Below are positions 60,168-64,000 of a stretch of 64,000 bases of DNA, piece after piece. Source of the stretch: Tetraselmis striata (taxonomy: Eukaryota; Chlorophyta; Chlorodendrophyceae; Chlorodendrales; Chlorodendraceae). The stretch is from contig VCJN01000945.1 of NCBI GenBank assembly GCA_006384855.1, positions 186,001-250,000 on the forward strand, written 5' to 3'. Positions within the stretch are counted from its first letter, which is position 1, and each line of letters begins with the position of its first letter. The translations under genes were made by a program, and so were the position numbers. The notes beneath the pieces are model-generated. The model did not search any database. It saw nothing but the letters and a program-made list of their open reading frames with translations, and was not told where the DNA came from.

Positions 60168-61793
60168 TCATGAAGGAGGCACTGGGAAGGCCACCGCTGC
60201 GGAGTCCTGTTGGACTTGGAAGTGGCGGAGAGGGGCGATGTGTCCAAAGAAGAACCACGCGCCAGGAGAAGGAAGAACGTTGGGGTCGATGTAGTCCAGA
60301 ACGACATCAGAGTTAGTGGCCCAACCGCCCTGGTAGCGGATGTGGGACAGTGGCGCTCCAATGGCGTTTGCTGCAGAGGCTGCGCCCTTGCGTAGACTGT
60401 GTGAAGTCCAGGAAGTGCCAGCAGGGGGGGCAGCGTTGACTAGGTTGACTGCTGTAGACAACCAGTCTGACATCGTAGTAGCAGTCCAAGGTTTCGACTG
60501 CTCAGCCACATTGACAGCCCAGAAGTTGGAGGTAGCCAAGCCAACAGTAACCAGGGGGACAGACTGGACGTTGTCGATGAAGTAGCGCAAGAGACGTGCC
60601 ACTCGAGGGTGCTCGGACACTGGAAGGAGAAGTACGCGCAGGTCGTCAGGTCCCCGCCGGCCGGCGCGACCCTTCTCGCGGTAGATCTGCAAGGTGATGT
60701 TGTAGGTGTCGACATGCACATCTTGCACTCGACAGGAGACGCCAGTAAGGCCCCTGGCAAAGAACAGGAAGTTGACAACCGAGGCCAAGAGGGCTCGGTA
60801 GTCGAGGTGGGACTCTGGGTAAGGAGCAGACACAATTAGCTCGGCCTTTGAGACGAAGCGGTAAGCTACATCCGCAGGCAGAGGGACACGCAAAGGGGCA
60901 GCGTCCAGTCGACGCTGACGTAACATTAACCCACGTCTTGCCGAAGTGAGGTGTAGGCTGTCCTTGGCGATCGGGACGAGGTTGTGCAGCTCGAAGAAGG
61001 TGTTGATGGCAGACAGATAGGGCTGCAGCGACTTAGCTGCGATATGCCCTCGCTCCCCGATCCAGGCAACGTACCGAACAACAGTAGCAGTAGTCGCTTC
61101 TAGCGGACTGATGTTCTCGGAGTCGTGGCAGAACTCAGCGAACTGAGCCAACCTGCCGGCGTAGCTCTTGAGGGTCTGAGCGCTGAGGGAGCTGGAGAGC
61201 AGGTCGAGCGTCCGCTGGCCTAGCTCGTCTGAGCCGAACGCGTCCTGTAGTCGGGATCGCAGTGACGCAGCCCACGGAGCGATAGCTGCGGGCTCGTCGA
61301 TTACGTAAGTGCGTCGTTTTACTGACAAAGTGCCACCGGGACGGCTACTGTTCGCAAAGTACTCGGCAGCAGCGGTTAGGTTCCCGGCGGTTGGCCGGTA
61401 GTTGCTGGACGGGTTTGCAGTAGCTCCAGTACGGGTTTGCGGGGCTAGGTTCAGGTAGGAGGGCCGCCCCGCGCGCCCTTCGCGCTCATAGCGCCTGTCC
61501 CGTGCGTAACGTACACGCGCGAAACTTGGTCGTTGCGAACCGGTTGTAACTCGTAGTGTAACAACCGACGAACGCAGAGATGGGGTTGTAAGAAAAGCGG
61601 ATGGTTGAGCCGCCATGTGCAGGTGTGCGGATGGTTGAGCCGCACTCGGCTGTAGCTGTAAGAAGCGCCGCACCGAGGAAGGTCTAAATGAAGTCTGTAA
61701 GGTGGGGGGGTCAGGTCCTGACACAGGGCGCTCATCCCGTCGTTGAGCTGCAAGGGTGCGCCTTGCGGCGGTCACCGAAAGGTGGCCTCGCAA
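60168..61793 (-). CDS. DIRS-type tyrosine recombinase of the gag-YR element, 541 aa
   Basis: Tyrosine recombinases cut and rejoin DNA through a covalent tyrosine link. The first 150 residues are low-complexity. A core-binding domain follows (LSAQTLKSYAGRLAQFAEF, TATVVRYVAWIGERGHIAAK, LQPYLSAINTFFELHN). The catalytic domain comes next: an Arg in YRALLASVVNFLFFARGLTG, the HxxR box TSHSLRKGAASAANAIG, then SHIRYQGGW and DVVLDYIDP with the likely nucleophilic Tyr. This layout matches DIRS/Crypton recombinases. The frame is open throughout, and the protein ends at 60168 inside the region before the right repeat. Confidence 0.75.
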   Translation of the reverse strand: MRGHLSVTAARRTLAAQRRDERPVSGPDPPTLQTSFRPSSVRRFLQLQPSAAQPSAHLHMAAQPSAFLTTPSLRSSVVTLRVTTGSQRPSFARVRYARDRRYEREGRAGRPSYLNLAPQTRTGATANPSSNYRPTAGNLTAAAEYFANSSRPGGTLSVKRRTYVIDEPAAIAPWAASLRSRLQDAFGSDELGQRTLDLLSSSLSAQTLKSYAGRLAQFAEFCHDSENISPLEATTATVVRYVAWIGERGHIAAKSLQPYLSAINTFFELHNLVPIAKDSLHLTSARRGLMLRQRRLDAAPLRVPLPADVAYRFVSKAELIVSAPYPESHLDYRALLASVVNFLFFARGLTGVSCRVQDVHVDTYNITLQIYREKGRAGRRGPDDLRVLLLPVSEHPRVARLLRYFIDNVQSVPLVTVGLATSNFWAVNVAEQSKPWTATTMSDWLSTAVNLVNAAPPAGTSWTSHSLRKGAASAANAIGAPLSHIRYQGGWATNSDVVLDYIDPNVLPSPGAWFFFGHIAPLRHFQVQQDSAAVAFPVPPS

Positions 61794-61829
61794 GGCTCCT
61801 GCAGCTCCGACGAACGGCGCCCCACACCG

Positions 61830-62705
61830 TCACTCGTGCTCACCTTCGCGGCCACGTCCACGTCCGCCGCCACGTCCTCGCCCACGCCCGCGACCTGCAG
61901 CTGCAGCCGCCACTCGAGAAGTAGCGGTCGCCTTGGCGCTGCTGGCAACGGTCGCCTCGAAAACACGACGCTCGTAGTCCCGCATGAGGTCCCCAAAGAT
62001 CGCGGAACCCAGATGCTCCGAAGCAGGCTGAAAATGCTGAGCTCGCAGCACATCCAGAACACCTTGGTCACCGTGCACACGCTTGATCTCATTGAGCTTC
62101 CGTAGGAAGGCCAAACGAAACCGAAACGCCTTGTCGATGGCCTCGGCGTGGTTCCGGGCTCTCGCGAGGTAGGGGGTGAAGTCCTGGTTGCTGGAAGGGA
62201 CGTAGGGCAGTAGCTCGTCGAGCGCCACGAAGAGGGCGGCCATGTGGGCCCCGAAACACGACATCCACAAGTACTCCTCCTGGGCCGGCAGACGCCGGTC
62301 ATCCTGCTTGAGGTACTCGTTCGTTAGGTCGGTGCTCAAAGGGAAAAGTCCAGGCACTCGGCTGACCGGTCGAACGGCCTCGTAACCAGACTCTGCTCTC
62401 TGCAGTAGCTCTGGCACCGCGAGGTAATCATCCTCGGCACTCACGGATTTTGCTCCGACACGGCCGCTCTGGGCTAGCTCTAGCAAGTCGGGGCGCTCTG
62501 CGGCTCCCCCGCTGCCTGTCGGCTGTCTCGCGAAGCGCTGCCCTGAGCCGGAGCCATGTGCCCCTTCTCCATCAACAACGCGATCACGAGCCGTCAATTG
62601 TGCCACAGCTGTAGCCAGCTCTCGCAGTAATGAAGACTGGGCCCTCATATCTGCGTTCAGCGACTGCAGCGTCGGCTCAGCGACGGGTTCTTCTCCATCT
62701 GACAT
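61830..62705 (-). CDS. gag-like protein of the gag-YR element, about 291 aa
   Basis: The likely start is MSDGEEPVAEP at 62705; the frame is open upstream to 62738. An N-terminal helical stretch (LLRELATAVAQLTARDR) is followed by YLAVPELLQRAESGYEAV, YLARARNHAEAIDKAFRFRL, KRVHGDQGVLDVLRAQHFQP and IFGDLMRDYERRVFEATV. It ends in an RG-rich tail (RGRGRGRGGGRGRG) of the kind that binds RNA in gag-like proteins. The recombinase frame starts 37 bp downstream. It matches the gag-like regions of the copies at 32478 and 50876, not that of the nearby DIRS element closely. Function inferred from layout. Confidence 0.6.
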   Translation of the reverse strand: MSDGEEPVAEPTLQSLNADMRAQSSLLRELATAVAQLTARDRVVDGEGAHGSGSGQRFARQPTGSGGAAERPDLLELAQSGRVGAKSVSAEDDYLAVPELLQRAESGYEAVRPVSRVPGLFPLSTDLTNEYLKQDDRRLPAQEEYLWMSCFGAHMAALFVALDELLPYVPSSNQDFTPYLARARNHAEAIDKAFRFRLAFLRKLNEIKRVHGDQGVLDVLRAQHFQPASEHLGSAIFGDLMRDYERRVFEATVASSAKATATSRVAAAAAGRGRGRGRGGGRGRGREGEHE

Positions 62706-63138
62706 AGTAACGCACGGACGTACGGACGAGAATATCACACTCGGGTGGCGAGCCGGGTGTGGTCTTGAACAACCTGGGGTGACCTTGCTCGCAACGGGTT
62801 ACGAGACAGTTTTTACATCGCTGCGTGGAACGCAGCGAAAACTGGAAGATGGCAGGCTCAGCTGTTCTGGCTGCTTTTATGTCTACTCGTGCTGCACCCA
62901 ACAAGGGCGCAACAACAGTTACTAGTTCCCGTACCACTGCGCAGCACTTGTAGCTGAAAAGCGGTTAGGTCAAGGATGGAAACCCCATAAACTAGTTTAG
63001 ATCATGATGGTATGTCTAAGGCTACTGACCGTATGATTATATCTAACGGTTATCAGTCGTCATTCGGCTATCGTCCATCGTCTATAATCACATTTCGTCC
63101 CAGCAGGCTGCGCAGTGTCATCACCGTCGTAGTCTCGG

Positions 63139-63240
63139 CCCTTTTTTTTCCCGCCCCCGCCCGGGACAGGACTGGCGCCAGTGAGAGAAACCATTGCAGC
63201 GTCTCCAGGGGGATATGACGGCCGTTTAGGCAGCAGAAGT
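63139..63240 (-). mobile_element. LINE 3' fragment
   Basis: A T-run followed by CCCGCCC and GGGACAGGACTGGCGCCAGT ... GACGGCCGTTTAGGCAGCA repeats the 3' end of the LINE at 54652 (54673-54740). It is a short, heavily 5'-truncated insertion of the same family. Confidence 0.65.
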
Positions 63241-63463
63241 CCCGGCCCAAATTCCTGCGCTTGGCTGCCACCTTCTGGCCGAACGACACGACGTATTCAC
63301 CTGCTTCGGGCAGCAACCGCAAGGTGGCAACTACTACCAAGTAGTCGCGAACGGACCAGTGTGCCAGGCTCTTCGCTGAGCTTCGCAGGCCAGCAGACCC
63401 CGTGTAGCCTTACCTGGGGGCGCAGCACTGGGCGTTCCGGGCTGGGTCACTGAGATAAGATAT

Positions 63464-63908
63464 ATGGCGCCTAAACAGCAGCGGGGAGCGGCAACTACTG
63501 CTGCTGTGCCCGCGGCTCTCCCGTTCGCCAACGACGGAAGCTTCATGGAGCAATTCCTGAAAATGCAGGCCGCGCAGGCCCAGCAGGAGGATAAACGCCA
63601 GGGTGCCGCTCACTCGGACACACTCGCAGGCCCCGCTCCGCAGGGGGAACAAGACACCGCGCTCCCGTTCATCCCTTCCCGAACCTTCTCTGCTCCCAAG
63701 CCCGGCTATGTCTTTAAGACCGGATCCCAGGGCACCGGCTACTACAAGGACGAGGTGCCGACCGCGGGCGCAGAGACGGTCGCAGAGCCCCCTATAGCAG
63801 CTGCGAAGGTCCCTGGGAAAGCGGTCATCCTCAAGAGCAAGCCCATTATTAACGTGCAGCGGAGACCTAGCAGCAGCGCGGAGCCGGCGGCCAAGAAAAA
63901 AAAATCAG
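63464..63908 (+). CDS. Unidentified Lys-rich protein, first exon (gene continues beyond window)
   Basis: ATG at 63464 (MAPKQQRGAATTAAVPAALP) opens a 148-codon exon that ends at a consensus donor TCAG|GTAAGC (63909). It contains FMEQFLKMQAAQAQQEDKR, a conserved-looking core SRTFSAPKPGYVFKTGSQGT followed by GYYKDEVP, then KSKPIINVQRRPSSSAEPAA and KKKKS, a nuclear-localisation-like cluster. The PGYVFKxGxxGxGYY core resembles a short motif of small uncharacterised eukaryotic nuclear proteins; no name is assigned. The reading composition and splice site argue for a host gene. The sequence 63909-64000 is intron. Confidence 0.55.
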
Positions 63909-64000
63909 GTAAGCACAATGGGGCGCAGCACCCTGGGTGACCCACCCAGCGCTACTCCTGACACTGCCTACACCACGCACCAGTATTTATCCCGCGCACA

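Larger units (their letters stand above)
59957..63005 (-). mobile_element. gag + YR element without reverse transcriptase (family A), looks whole
   Basis: Two 133-bp direct repeats, 59957-60089 and 62873-63005, show no difference on reading. The element is on the minus strand. It holds two open frames only: a gag-like protein (62705-61830) and a tyrosine recombinase (61793-60168). There is no reverse transcriptase, RNase H or other coding room. No target duplication is visible, as is usual for YR elements. The matching repeats and open frames imply a very young copy. Confidence 0.75.

Noticed and set aside
1-64000. CRISPR arrays, operons or bacterial promoters
   Set aside because: The sequence is clearly eukaryotic (spliced genes, LINE with poly-A tail); the short repeats seen are mini-satellites or transposon ends.

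Overview
The window looks like nuclear DNA of a eukaryotic alga, most likely of the green lineage (inference). It is GC-rich. The genes are cut by many short introns with GTGCGN-type donors. There is a TGTAA motif 30 bp past the stop of one gene. Also present are eukaryotic elongation factor 3, a double-AP2 protein, an ABCG half-transporter and abundant DIRS-type and Helitron2-type mobile elements. All exon models were built by eye from open frames, splice dinucleotides, phase agreement and recognised family motifs; no search was run.

Left part (1-30.4 kb), mostly host genes with three mobile elements. (1) A class I peroxidase (ascorbate peroxidase-like) gene, minus strand, 1-3572, cut by the left edge. 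(2) A small LTR-type mini-element (4230-5642), a Helitron2-like element (5893-7015) and an old gag + tyrosine-recombinase (YR) element (7335-10997). (3) A complete ABCG half-transporter, plus strand, 11531-17935, 12 exons, 657 aa. (4) A secreted cysteine-rich protein with GCC2/GCC3-type repeats, minus strand, 18363-20911, 5 exons, 442 aa. (5) A BART-domain (ARL2-binding-protein-like) gene, minus strand, 22417-23074. (6) Elongation factor 3, plus strand, 24669-29557, 7 exons, about 1206 aa. (7) An Emi1/DUF3128-type small cysteine protein, minus strand, 29815-30388, 118 aa.

Right part (30.6-63.2 kb), an island of nested mobile DNA. A 9.5-kb segment occurs twice in direct orientation (A about 30588-40142, B about 50330-59862) and carries an AP2-domain gene and an unidentified spliced-looking gene. 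The two copies act as filled and empty sites for each other. They show that a 1.36-kb terminal-inverted-repeat element entered A with a 3-bp duplication, that a 2.7-kb LINE entered B with a 10-bp duplication, and that a 312-bp TRIM-like element lies in A only, with a 5-bp duplication. Between A and B lie a broken DIRS-type element (about 40.6-44.8 kb), a truncated second DIRS copy (49100-50284) and a tandem repeat of about 228 bp.

The most unusual system is a family of elements that encode a gag-like RG-rich protein and a DIRS-type tyrosine recombinase but no reverse transcriptase, bounded by simple direct repeats. Copies lie at 32478-35630 (inside a Helitron2-like element), about 50876-53417 (3' truncated) and 59957-63005 (looks whole). 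A separate, much older family with the same layout is at 7335-10997. They may depend on the reverse transcriptase of the co-resident DIRS elements (inference). A last host-type gene starts at 63464 and runs off the right edge.
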